From: Flavobacteriales bacterium UBA7519
GTDB lineage: Bacteria; Bacteroidota; Bacteroidia; Flavobacteriales; Weeksellaceae
Direction of reading: 5' to 3'
DNA length: 14,391 bases
Assembly: GCA_002476905.1 (NCBI GenBank)
Contig: DLND01000021.1
Span: forward strand, 1-14,391
The position numbers were made by a program, and so were the translations under genes. Numbering within the stretch: the stretch's first letter is position 1; every line of letters starts with the position of its first letter. The notes beneath the pieces are model-generated. The model did not search any database. It saw only the letters and a program-made list of their open reading frames with translations, and was not told where the DNA came from. Positions 7,751 to 13,511 of this stretch are shown piece by piece.

Positions 7751-8899
7751 CTATTTTCTATCGATTACGTTTTGCAGAGTCGTTTCTTTTGGAACCACCT
7801 GCGTATCATCTTTCAGAAGTCCGATGCCTTCTACTATCACTTTATCGCCAGCTTTCAATCCTGATGTCACGGCATAAGTCAATCCATCCGGAAGACTTTC
7901 TACTTTGATTTCTGTAGATTTTACTTTGTTATCAGTGCCAATTAGGTAAACCAAAACCTTCCCTTGCATCTCGTAAGTTGCAGCTTGAGGAATAATGATT
8001 ACATTTTCCAAACTATTTGGCATCTGGACTGTGGCACTATAACCGCTTCTTATCAAACCTTTAGGATTGGGAAAAGTGGCTCTCATAGAAAACGAACCTG
8101 TGTTAGGATCAACCAAACCACTGATTGATTCGATTTTTCCCTTTTCGTCGTATTTGCTTCCGTCAGAAAGAACCAAATCTACCAAAGGAGAATTCTTGAT
8201 TTTTTCCTGAATTGTAGAACCTGTCGAATGTTTGAAAAAGTCTAATTGTTGTTTTTCATTAATAGAAAAATAAGCGAATATTTTTGAAACATTTGAAACT
8301 GTAGTTAGAGGTTGTGATGTAGCACTGCTGATATAACTTCCTGCTTTGAAAGGAAGCGTTCCGACAACGCCGCTAACCGGACTGAAAATCTTAGTATAAC
8401 CTTGATTTACCTGCGCATTAGTTAGCTGAGCCTGAGTTTCTGCCAACGCTGCTTTTGCAGATTTAAGTGCTAATTCTGCTGCTTCTAATTCGTACGCGGA
8501 AATGATTTTTTTATCAACCAAAGGTTTGGTTTTTGTCACCTGCATCTGAGCTGTAGCTACTTGTGCTCTTGCACTATTTACCGTTGCTTGAGCTGCTAAA
8601 ACAGATTGCTCATACTGTGGGTTCCTGATAAGAAATAAAAGTTGACCTTTGCTTACTTGACTCCCTTCATCAATATAAATTTTCTCAACAAATCCATCAA
8701 TTTTTGGTCGAATTTCTACATTTTCGATCCCTTCCAGTCTGGCAGGATATTGTGTCAGGTTTTCAGCTGGTCCACTTTTCGCAACGATATATTCATATGG
8801 TTGCGGTGGCAATTCTTTTTTGTCATCTTTTTTCTCGGCTTTAGAACAAGCCGTCAAAATACTTAAAACAACAAAAATGCTTAGCGCAATATTCCTCAT
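7751..8899 (-). CDS. RND efflux periplasmic adaptor (membrane fusion protein), lipoprotein
   Basis: A 382-residue HlyD/AcrA-type adaptor that links the pump to the outer-membrane channel. It is a predicted lipoprotein, with a short hydrophobic stretch ending in LTAC (Cys18), then a charged linker (SKAEKKDDKKELPP). The biotinyl-lipoyl half-motifs are visible as IDGFVEKIYIDEGSQVSKGQ and later FSPVSGVVGTLPFKAGSYIS. Between them lies a helical hairpin rich in Ala, Gln and Lys (about 105-165), where the channel protein is contacted. The barrel and membrane-proximal parts include NPKGLIRSGYSATVQMP and GLKAGDKVIVEGIGLLKDDT. The length and order match AcrA/MexA. It is the first gene of the operon. 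The ATG at 8899 gives a complete lipoprotein signal. A candidate promoter and operator lie directly upstream. Confidence 0.95.
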   Translation of the reverse strand: MRNIALSIFVVLSILTACSKAEKKDDKKELPPQPYEYIVAKSGPAENLTQYPARLEGIENVEIRPKIDGFVEKIYIDEGSQVSKGQLLFLIRNPQYEQSVLAAQATVNSARAQVATAQMQVTKTKPLVDKKIISAYELEAAELALKSAKAALAETQAQLTNAQVNQGYTKIFSPVSGVVGTLPFKAGSYISSATSQPLTTVSNVSKIFAYFSINEKQQLDFFKHSTGSTIQEKIKNSPLVDLVLSDGSKYDEKGKIESISGLVDPNTGSFSMRATFPNPKGLIRSGYSATVQMPNSLENVIIIPQAATYEMQGKVLVYLIGTDNKVKSTEIKVESLPDGLTYAVTSGLKAGDKVIVEGIGLLKDDTQVVPKETTLQNVIDRK

Positions 8900-8923
8900 A
8901 AATACTAATTTTTAGATGTGTTT

Positions 8924-8939
8924 TCAAACAAACGTTCAA
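8924..8939. promoter_or_regulatory. Half-conserved operator-like inverted repeat in front of the efflux operon
   Basis: TCAAACA (8924-8930), two bases, then CGTTCAA (8933-8939). The left arm equals that of the perfect palindrome at 9073-9088; the right arm matches its TGTTTGA at four of seven positions. It overlaps the candidate -7 box at 8937-8944, where a repressor would block transcription. The interpretation as a TetR-type operator is inferred; no regulator gene for it lies in the window. Confidence 0.4.
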
Positions 8940-8944
8940 ATTTA
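8937..8944 (-). promoter_or_regulatory. Candidate -7 box of the RND efflux operon
   Basis: On the minus strand this reads TAAATTTG, an exact match to TAnnTTTG, 37 bp before the adaptor ATG. That leaves a leader of about 30 bases. No convincing -33 TTG at the usual spacing was found, which would fit a weak or regulated promoter. Confidence 0.45.
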
Positions 8945-9039
8945 GAAATTATCTGCAATTTAGACGTTATGTAAATAACAATAAAATCTATCAAAGATAA
9001 TCAACAAAAACTATTATTTCTGATATTCAATCTTTTATA

Positions 9040-9060
9040 AAATATTTTTAAAGAATATTT
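9040..9060 (-). terminator. AT-only hairpin downstream of the methyltransferase gene, possible weak terminator
   Basis: AAATATT (9040-9046) and AATATTT (9054-9060) form a 7-bp stem with a 7-base loop. It lies about 57 bp beyond the methyltransferase stop and before the efflux promoter. The stem is entirely A-T, so it is a weak terminator at best. Confidence 0.25.
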
Positions 9061-9072
9061 AACATTTACTAA

Positions 9073-9088
9073 TCAAACATTTGTTTGA
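9073..9088. promoter_or_regulatory. Perfect 7-bp palindrome TCAAACA-TT-TGTTTGA, operator-like
   Basis: TCAAACATTTGTTTGA has two perfect 7-bp arms around a 2-bp spacer, the geometry often seen for TetR-family operators. It sits in the 218-bp gap upstream of the efflux operon, 29 bp after the methyltransferase stop and about 150 bp from the related half-conserved site at 8924-8939. Two sites at that distance could permit looping or graded repression. The role is inferred. Confidence 0.45.
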
Positions 9089-9117
9089 ATTAATTATCTG
9101 ACTTTAAGTAAAAGCAA

Positions 9118-9885
9118 TTAGAGTTTCCTAACTACAGGAAGAATTTCATTCTTATTTAAACCAAATCTTTTGATATCAGCCTCAGAGAATTTTTGAGAAT
9201 AGAAATTGATTTCCGTGTCAAAACCAACACTTCTAAGACGGTCAAAATAATCCATTCCGTACCAACGAACGTGGTCGTATTGTCCAAAATGCTTTTGACG
9301 TTCTTTCGGGTCTGTTATTGTAAAATCTTCGTAAGTTTTTTCCAGAGAGTTTTTCATTGGAACTTGAACAATTCCCCAACCTCCAGATTTCATCACTCGG
9401 TAAAGTTCGGACATTGCTTTCCTGTCATCCACAATATGTTCCAAAACGTGATTACAAATAATGACATCAAAACTATTATCCTCAAAAGGTAAATCCAAAA
9501 TATCCGCTTTTACATCTACAATTGGCGAAAACAAATCAGCAGAAGTGTAATCCAGATTCTTCATCTTCTTGAATTTTCTTAGAAACTCTTGCTCTGGCGC
9601 AATATGAAGAACTTTTAATTTATCCGTAAAAAAATTGGTTTCGTTTTGAAGATAAAGCCACATTTGCCGATGTCTTTCTAACGATAAAGTTCCTGGAGAC
9701 AACGCGTTGGGACGTTGCTTCCCATAACCGTAAGGCAGAAACTTGCGGTAAGATTTTCCGTCAATCGGGTCTGTGAAATTGTTTCCTTTGAAAAACAGAA
9801 CAATCAACGGACGCAAAAAAATGCTCAGGTTAATAAGCATTGGTCTCGGGATTTTATTAAGTAGAAATTTGGATATTTTTTTCAA
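9118..9885 (-). CDS. Class I SAM-dependent methyltransferase (Methyltransf_11 type)
   Basis: A 255-residue Rossmann-fold methyltransferase of unknown substrate. The SAM domain starts near residue 91: motif I is the unusual KVLHIAPEQEF in place of the glycine-rich GxGxG, an acidic D117 (YTSADLF) follows strand 2, and the characteristic DLPFEDNSFDVIICNHVLEH spans about 131-150. RVMKSGGWGIVQVPM is the strand 5 region. The N-terminus (residues 1-35) is basic and hydrophobic (SIFLRPLIVLFFKGN) and may associate with the membrane. The frame choice gives a TTG start at 9885; the first ATG is at 9840 and would remove 15 residues of what looks like genuine N-terminus (KKISKFLLNKIPRP). No ATG exists upstream in frame, although the frame stays open up to the neighbouring transposase stop. 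The gene probably once followed map directly. Confidence 0.85.
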   Translation of the reverse strand: MKKISKFLLNKIPRPMLINLSIFLRPLIVLFFKGNNFTDPIDGKSYRKFLPYGYGKQRPNALSPGTLSLERHRQMWLYLQNETNFFTDKLKVLHIAPEQEFLRKFKKMKNLDYTSADLFSPIVDVKADILDLPFEDNSFDVIICNHVLEHIVDDRKAMSELYRVMKSGGWGIVQVPMKNSLEKTYEDFTITDPKERQKHFGQYDHVRWYGMDYFDRLRSVGFDTEINFYSQKFSEADIKRFGLNKNEILPVVRKL

Positions 9886-9893
9886 TTTGCAAA

Positions 9894-9976
9894 TTTTGTG
9901 AAAAGCGACGAAGTCGCGACATATCGGTAGAATTAAACGATAATAAATAAAAAGGTGCGAAGCACCGATATCTTGG
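9894..9976. repeat. Left 83-bp inverted repeat of the Y1 transposase unit, with two hairpins
   Basis: This stretch aligns with the reverse complement of 10493-10574 over its full length with small gaps and scattered substitutions. It contains two perfect hairpins: GCGAC-GAA-GTCGC (9905-9917) and GGTGC-GAA-GCACC (9954-9966), separated by 36 AT-rich bases that contain GGTAG. The outer end is TTTTGTG and the inner end is TTGG. The conserved hairpins stand out in otherwise AT-rich DNA. It ends 8 bp before the methyltransferase start codon and begins 2 bp after the transposase stop, so nothing but repeat lies between those two genes. Confidence 0.9.
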
Positions 9977-9978
9977 TC

Positions 9979-10449
9979 TTAAATCAAATCATTGAATACA
10001 TACTCTTGGTTATATTCAATTTCAAATTTATTTAAAAAATCTAAATATTCTTGTTTAAATGATTTTTTTTGATGATGAACTTCTTGATTATTGATATAAT
10101 TTATGACATCTGTGACTTGAGATTTACCATAAGAAAATGCGCCATAACCTTTTTGCCATTCAAATCTAACATTACAAAATCTCTTTTCGTTAATCCATTT
10201 GGATGAATTGCTTTTGATTTGATTGACCAATTCCGAAAGTGCCTGATTTGGTCTTAAACCAATTAAGATATGAAGATGGTCAGACATTCCTTTGATGGAC
10301 AATAATTTGTGATTATGATGTTGAATAATGCCTGTTATATATTTATAAAGTTCATCCTCCCAATGATTTTGAATCAAAGCATCTCTGAATTTCACAGCAA
10401 AAATCAATTGAATATGAATTTGAGTGTAAGTTGCATTAGAATCAGCCAT
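9979..10449 (-). CDS. Y1 HUH transposase, IS200-like / REP-associated tyrosine transposase
   Basis: A 156-residue single-domain Y1 transposase, which nicks single-stranded DNA and joins it through a 5'-phosphotyrosine. The HUH metal site is His58-Leu59-His60 in GMSDHLHILIGL. The likely catalytic tyrosine is Tyr118 in VINYINNQEVHH, with Gln122 four residues later as in IS608 TnpA. EWQKGYGAFSYGKSQV (about 97-112) is the typical strand before the catalytic helix. All key residues are present and the length is usual for the family, so it looks functional. The gene is alone, without TnpB, and is embraced by inverted repeats with REP-like hairpins. This favours a RAYT over a mobile IS200. The start is an ATG at 10449 and the stop is 2 bp from the left repeat. 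Confidence 0.9.
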   Translation of the reverse strand: MADSNATYTQIHIQLIFAVKFRDALIQNHWEDELYKYITGIIQHHNHKLLSIKGMSDHLHILIGLRPNQALSELVNQIKSNSSKWINEKRFCNVRFEWQKGYGAFSYGKSQVTDVINYINNQEVHHQKKSFKQEYLDFLNKFEIEYNQEYVFNDLI

Positions 10450-10492
10450 AAGATTAATAATTTTCTTAAAGCTAATAAATTTGGTTGAATTA

Positions 10493-10574
10493 CCAATATT
10501 TCGGTGCTTCGCACCTTTCTAACAACATTCTAATTTTTTCTACCAACATTTCGCGACTTCGTCGCTTCACAAAA
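10493..10574. repeat. Right 82-bp inverted repeat of the Y1 transposase unit, with two hairpins
   Basis: Mirror copy of the repeat at 9894-9976. It contains GGTGC-TTC-GCACC (10503-10515) and GCGAC-TTC-GTCGC (10553-10565), 37 bases apart. The inner end is 43 bp upstream of the transposase ATG, so the promoter of that gene probably lies in or just beside this repeat. The outer end is 10 bp from the map stop codon, so its hairpins could also act as a transcription terminator or mRNA end protector for map. Confidence 0.9.
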
Positions 10575-10584
10575 AAGCCAATAA

Positions 10585-11394
10585 TTAAAACTCAACTTGG
10601 AAAGCTTTCTCCTCGTCAGATTTAATACCTAGAGCTTCGTAAATATAATCGTAAGTAGAAAGCAAAACCGGTTTACCATTGTAAACACAAACATCGTGTT
10701 CAAAATGCGCAGAAGGCAGATTGTCCAATGTTGTCACCGTCCAACCATCATTATGAAACTTCACTTTTTCTGTTCCAAGGTTAATCATAGGTTCGATTGC
10801 CAGACAAATTCCGTCTTTCAGAACTTTTCCGCTTCCTGGTTTTCCGTAGTTTGGAACTTGTGGGTCTTCGTGCATTTTTCTACCAACACCGTGACCAACC
10901 AATTCTCTAACAACGCCATAACCTTCTTTTTCACAATGTTTTTGGATAGCGTTAGAAATATCGCCTACACGTTTTCCTCTTACACACTGTTCAATTCCTT
11001 TATATAATGATTCTTTGGTAACTCTCAATAGTTTTTTAACCTCATCAGAAACTTCTCCAACTTCAAAAGTGTAAGCATGGTCACCAACAAATCCGTTCCA
11101 GAAAACACCACAATCTACGGAAAGAATCGTTCCTTCTTTTATCGGTTCTGAGTTTGGAATCCCGTGTACAACCTGTTCATTTGGAGAGATACAAAGTGAA
11201 GCCGGAAATCCGCCATAACCTAAAAATGCAGGTTCTGCACCGTGGTCTTTAATAAAATCGTAAGCTAATTTGTCAAGATAAAGCGTTGTAATACCTGGCT
11301 TAATTTCTTTTGCCAACATTCCTAAAGTTTGGGATACCAATCTTGCACTTTGCTTCATCAATCGAAGCTCATCTATATTTTTAAGTTGAATCAT
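10585..11394 (-). CDS. map: Methionine aminopeptidase, type I
   Basis: A 269-residue enzyme that removes the N-terminal methionine from new proteins in the cytoplasm. The pita-bread fold and dinuclear metal site are readable: Asp94 (LSVDCGVFWNGFVGDH), Asp105 (same stretch, GDHAYTF), His168 (ELVGHGVGRKMHEDP), Glu201 (AIEPMINLG) and Glu232 (HFEHDVCVYNGKPVLL). The substrate-binding His77 is in EQVVHGIPN. There is no N-terminal zinc-finger extension, so it is type Ia-like. The length is slightly above the E. coli enzyme (264). The ATG at 11394 starts the usual MIQLKN(I/P)DEL. It lies 47 bp downstream of the four-helix-bundle gene on the same strand and is followed directly by the inverted repeat of the transposase unit. 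Confidence 0.97.
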   Translation of the reverse strand: MIQLKNIDELRLMKQSARLVSQTLGMLAKEIKPGITTLYLDKLAYDFIKDHGAEPAFLGYGGFPASLCISPNEQVVHGIPNSEPIKEGTILSVDCGVFWNGFVGDHAYTFEVGEVSDEVKKLLRVTKESLYKGIEQCVRGKRVGDISNAIQKHCEKEGYGVVRELVGHGVGRKMHEDPQVPNYGKPGSGKVLKDGICLAIEPMINLGTEKVKFHNDGWTVTTLDNLPSAHFEHDVCVYNGKPVLLSTYDYIYEALGIKSDEEKAFQVEF

Positions 11395-11441
11395 ATCTTT
11401 ATGTAAGAATCAAGATTAAAGTTAAAAGAATAAATTTTAAT

Positions 11442-11792
11442 TCAATCTTCTTTTGTTTTATTTAAAATAGTACCAAGAATATTTTTAATTTCAAGACTTT
11501 CTTGCAAAAGCCCAGAAAGCTTATCATTATCTGATACTTCTAATTCTTTAATTATTCTAAGCCAGTAATTTGTTTCTCTAGCTTCTCTCAAAGCAATTCT
11601 AATTTTATTTCTAAAATCTGCTCTTGATGAACCTGCTTGTGACTCTTCATAATTAGCACCTATAGAAGTTGAAGATTTTGAAAGCTGTACTTTAACAACA
11701 TTAATTTCATAAGAGTTTGGCAATGTTTTAAGAAACTTCAAACAATTGACTCCAAAAACAAAAGTTCTGTTAAGTAAATCATTTTCTTTCAT
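11442..11792 (-). CDS. Four-helix-bundle protein (23S rRNA intervening-sequence / S23 family)
   Basis: A 116-residue protein of the family first found in 23S rRNA intervening sequences, related in fold to the Avd accessory protein of diversity-generating retroelements. Its function in isolation is unknown. The family features are NRTFVFGVNCLKFLKTLP near the N-terminus, VVKVQLSKSSTSIGANYEES (about 33-52), AGSSRADFRNKIRIALREAR (about 53-72) with the ETNYWLRIIKE stretch, and a final helix. It sits between the HAD gene and map, 48 bp after the HAD stop and 47 bp before map, all on one strand, so it is probably co-transcribed. No reverse transcriptase, variable repeat or 23S rRNA gene is present, so its usual contexts are absent here. 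Confidence 0.88.
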   Translation of the reverse strand: MKENDLLNRTFVFGVNCLKFLKTLPNSYEINVVKVQLSKSSTSIGANYEESQAGSSRADFRNKIRIALREARETNYWLRIIKELEVSDNDKLSGLLQESLEIKNILGTILNKTKED

Positions 11793-11840
11793 ACGAGTGT
11801 AATACTTGAATCTTTTGCCTTTATTCTTGTTTCTTCTAAA

Positions 11841-12275
11841 TTACCAAAAAAGTCCTTTTTTCTTTTCTTTTTTCATTTTGGAGTAAGCGTGAACTTCTCC
11901 ACCAGCCACTTGAAACTCTATTTTTTCATTGATGATTTGATAGATTTCGCCCCAACCTGGGAATCCACCAAGATTTCTGTCATCAATAAAAAGATCTGCA
12001 TCTATTTTTCTTGATTGTGTTTCCGAATCAAAAACTTCGCCTTCAAAACTAGAATTAACTGCATAGAATTCTAATCCGTTTTTTCGGCAAAATTCTACAG
12101 CGTCTTCTAGAGATTTTCCGTGACGGTATGTCCACAGAATTAATCGGTAACCCTCGCTCTGAAGTTTTTTTAAAGTTTCAAATGCAAATGTTTTTGCTTT
12201 CCCAATTCCCGGATAAGCATCATCTACAATAGTTCCATCAAAATCGATTGCCAGTTTTTTGTTGCTTTTTATCAT
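11841..12275 (-). CDS. HAD-superfamily phosphatase, BT0820 type
   Basis: A 144-residue small HAD hydrolase resembling Bacteroides thetaiotaomicron BT0820, a structurally studied protein of unsettled substrate. Motif I is DFDGTIVDD (Asp11 nucleophile, Asp13 acid/base), motif II is LILWTYRHG (Thr49), motif III is Lys90 in SRKIDADLF and motif IV is IDDRN (Asp98, Asp99). The family signature FIDDRNLGGFPGWGEIY is clear. Compared with BT0820 the C-terminus is extended by a basic tail (KMKKEKKKGLFW). The start is placed at the ATG 12275; the only earlier in-frame start is a TTG at 12287, which would add four residues not needed by the fold. It appears to be the first gene of a run with the four-helix-bundle gene and map. 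Confidence 0.88.
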   Translation of the reverse strand: MIKSNKKLAIDFDGTIVDDAYPGIGKAKTFAFETLKKLQSEGYRLILWTYRHGKSLEDAVEFCRKNGLEFYAVNSSFEGEVFDSETQSRKIDADLFIDDRNLGGFPGWGEIYQIINEKIEFQVAGGEVHAYSKMKKEKKKGLFW

Positions 12276-12303
12276 TTGGTTTGTCAATAAACATTAAAAC
12301 GTA

Positions 12304-12311
12304 CAAATATA
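12304..12311 (-). promoter_or_regulatory. Candidate -7 box before the HAD gene
   Basis: The minus strand reads TATATTTG, an exact fit to TAnnTTTG, 28 bp upstream of the chosen ATG (12275). It follows the desaturase terminator (12352-12377), as expected for a new transcription unit. The -33 region has only TTT at about the right spacing. Confidence 0.45.
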
Positions 12312-12351
12312 CGAAATAATAAAAAGTGAAATCCAGAATATTTTGCAATAA

Positions 12352-12377
12352 AAAAGTGCACCAATTGGTACACTTTT
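12352..12377 (-). terminator. Rho-independent terminator after the desaturase gene
   Basis: AAAAGTG (12352-12358) pairs with CACTTTT (12371-12377); after one mismatch, ACC pairs with GGT around an AATT loop. On the minus strand the stem ends in a run of T. It begins 6 bp after the desaturase stop codon. Confidence 0.75.
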
Positions 12378-12383
12378 ATTTAT

Positions 12384-13361
12384 TTAGTTCTTAACCCATT
12401 TGAAACTGTAAGGCAGCTGTGGTGCAGGTATCCTGTCCGATATTTTTTGTAATCTGTCCGGTAATCTCATCAGATAATCTCTTGCGCGTTCTGCTTTGTC
12501 ATTCAGGTTTTTCATTCCTTCAATTTTCCACTCGTCCAAAAGATCTTTCAGAATATTGATATAATCTTGTCCTGTGTATACCATAGCACGTTGTGCTGCA
12601 TCAGAAAAATGCTCCCAAAGCTCGCCTGCTTTCTGTCCCGATTCTCTCAGAAGATGCGCCGGCATTACAATTTTCCTTCTCATCATATCTTCAAAAGCAA
12701 GCATCATTCCGCTGGCATCCATTTCAAAAATTCTTGCAGAAAAATCTTTATAAGCTTTGGCGTGTCTGGCTTCATCGGCAGCAATGACTCCACACATTTG
12801 CGCCAGCTTTTTATTACCCGATTGTTTTGCCAATGTTCCCACTCTTCTGTGAGAGATATTCGTTGCTGTTTCCTGAAAACTGGTATAGACGAAATTTTTA
12901 TATGGATCTGAGCTGGTACCGATGTCAAAGCCATCATTGATCAAATGGTGCGTTGTGATTTCCATCTCACGCATATTCACTCTTCCGCAGAGGTATAGAT
13001 ATTTTCCTAAAAGATCACCGTGGCGGTTCTCTTCAGCGGTCCAAGCTCTTACCCACTGTGTCCAGCCAGTTTTGTTTTCCTGATTTACTCCTTCTAATCC
13101 CATCAGCCAAGATTCATAGGTAGGCAAAGCCTCTTCTGTAATGCAATCACCTATCAGTGTTACAAAAAGATCATACGGCATCTCTCTGGCAAATGTCTGC
13201 AGTTCTTCAATTTCTTCTTTGAAATTCTCACCAGAACTATCTGGAAGAAAATCTGAAGGTTGCCATATTTTTTCTATTGGGGTAAGATATGAACTGATAA
13301 ACTCATCCATATTTTGCTCCAATGTTCTCATAACTTCTAATTGTAACTCTTTCTCTTGCAT
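12384..13361 (-). CDS. Acyl-ACP desaturase (stearoyl-ACP type, soluble di-iron)
   Basis: A 325-residue soluble desaturase that would introduce a cis double bond into an acyl chain bound to acyl carrier protein, using a ferritin-like di-iron centre. Both iron-binding motifs are present: Glu111 and His114 in WTAEENRHGDLLGKY, and Glu197 and His200 in AADEARHAKAY. The bridging or additional glutamates are near Glu77/78 (ITEEALPTYES) and Glu164 (SFQETATNISHRRVG). The length is that of bacterial homologues, without the plant plastid transit peptide. The ATG at 13361 is used; an adjacent TTG one codon earlier is unlikely. It probably supplies unsaturated fatty acids for membrane fluidity. It appears to be a single-gene unit with its own promoter and terminator. 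Double-bond position is not deducible. Confidence 0.95.
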   Translation of the reverse strand: MQEKELQLEVMRTLEQNMDEFISSYLTPIEKIWQPSDFLPDSSGENFKEEIEELQTFAREMPYDLFVTLIGDCITEEALPTYESWLMGLEGVNQENKTGWTQWVRAWTAEENRHGDLLGKYLYLCGRVNMREMEITTHHLINDGFDIGTSSDPYKNFVYTSFQETATNISHRRVGTLAKQSGNKKLAQMCGVIAADEARHAKAYKDFSARIFEMDASGMMLAFEDMMRRKIVMPAHLLRESGQKAGELWEHFSDAAQRAMVYTGQDYINILKDLLDEWKIEGMKNLNDKAERARDYLMRLPDRLQKISDRIPAPQLPYSFKWVKN

Positions 13362-13385
13362 CAAAAAAATAATAATTTAAGTCAG

Positions 13386-13414
13386 TAAAGGTACGATAAA
13401 ATAATATTATTCAA
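13386..13414 (-). promoter_or_regulatory. Candidate promoter of the desaturase gene
   Basis: On the minus strand, TTG (13414-13412), an 18-bp spacer and TACCTTTA (13393-13386). This differs from the Bacteroidota consensus (TTTG, about 19 bp, TAnnTTTG) only at the final -7 base and the first -33 base. It is 24 bp before the ATG at 13361 and downstream of the phosphoglycerate mutase terminator. Confidence 0.45.
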
Positions 13415-13460
13415 TACATAACGACCTGAAATTTAACATAGTCTAACATCTTAAAATTAT

Positions 13461-13486
13461 AAAAGCCGATTAAATAATCAGCTTTT
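13461..13486 (-). terminator. Rho-independent terminator after phosphoglycerate mutase
   Basis: AAAAGC (13461-13466) pairs with GCTTTT (13481-13486) and GATT with AATC after one mismatched pair, around an AAAT loop. On the minus strand the stem runs into TTTTATAATTTT. It starts 25 bp beyond the stop codon at 13512. Confidence 0.75.
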
Positions 13487-13511
13487 GTAATTTAATATGA
13501 CTTACAATTGT

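Larger units (their letters stand above)
9894..10574 (-). mobile_element. REP/Y1-transposase unit with imperfect ~82-bp inverted repeat ends (681 bp)
   Basis: A compact unit made of a Y1 HUH transposase gene framed by long imperfect inverted repeats. Each repeat carries a GC-rich pair of hairpins in mirror order. It occupies the interval between map and the methyltransferase gene almost exactly (about 10 bp and 8 bp left on either side). Symmetric hairpin pairs around a solitary Y1 transposase resemble the REP/BIME elements of REP-associated tyrosine transposases (RAYTs). Classical IS200/IS605 elements have non-identical ends and no terminal inverted repeats. No target duplication is seen, as expected for single-strand Y1 chemistry. 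The exact ends are uncertain by a few bases. Confidence 0.8.

Noticed and set aside
9979..10449. Ordinary IS200/IS605 element.
   Set aside because: There is no TnpB, and the ends are long inverted repeats with mirrored hairpins instead of dissimilar left and right ends. A REP-associated transposase fits better, though exclusion is not absolute.
9894..10574. CRISPR array or tandem repeat, suggested by repeated short palindromes.
   Set aside because: The palindromes occur as two mirrored pairs with different stems, not as regularly spaced direct repeats with spacers.
11442..11792. Diversity-generating retroelement accessory gene (Avd).
   Set aside because: No reverse transcriptase, template repeat or variable repeat is present in the window.
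12276..12287. TTG start for the HAD protein adding MTNQ.
   Set aside because: An ATG four codons later gives the compact N-terminus of BT0820-like proteins, and TTG is a poor choice without further support.
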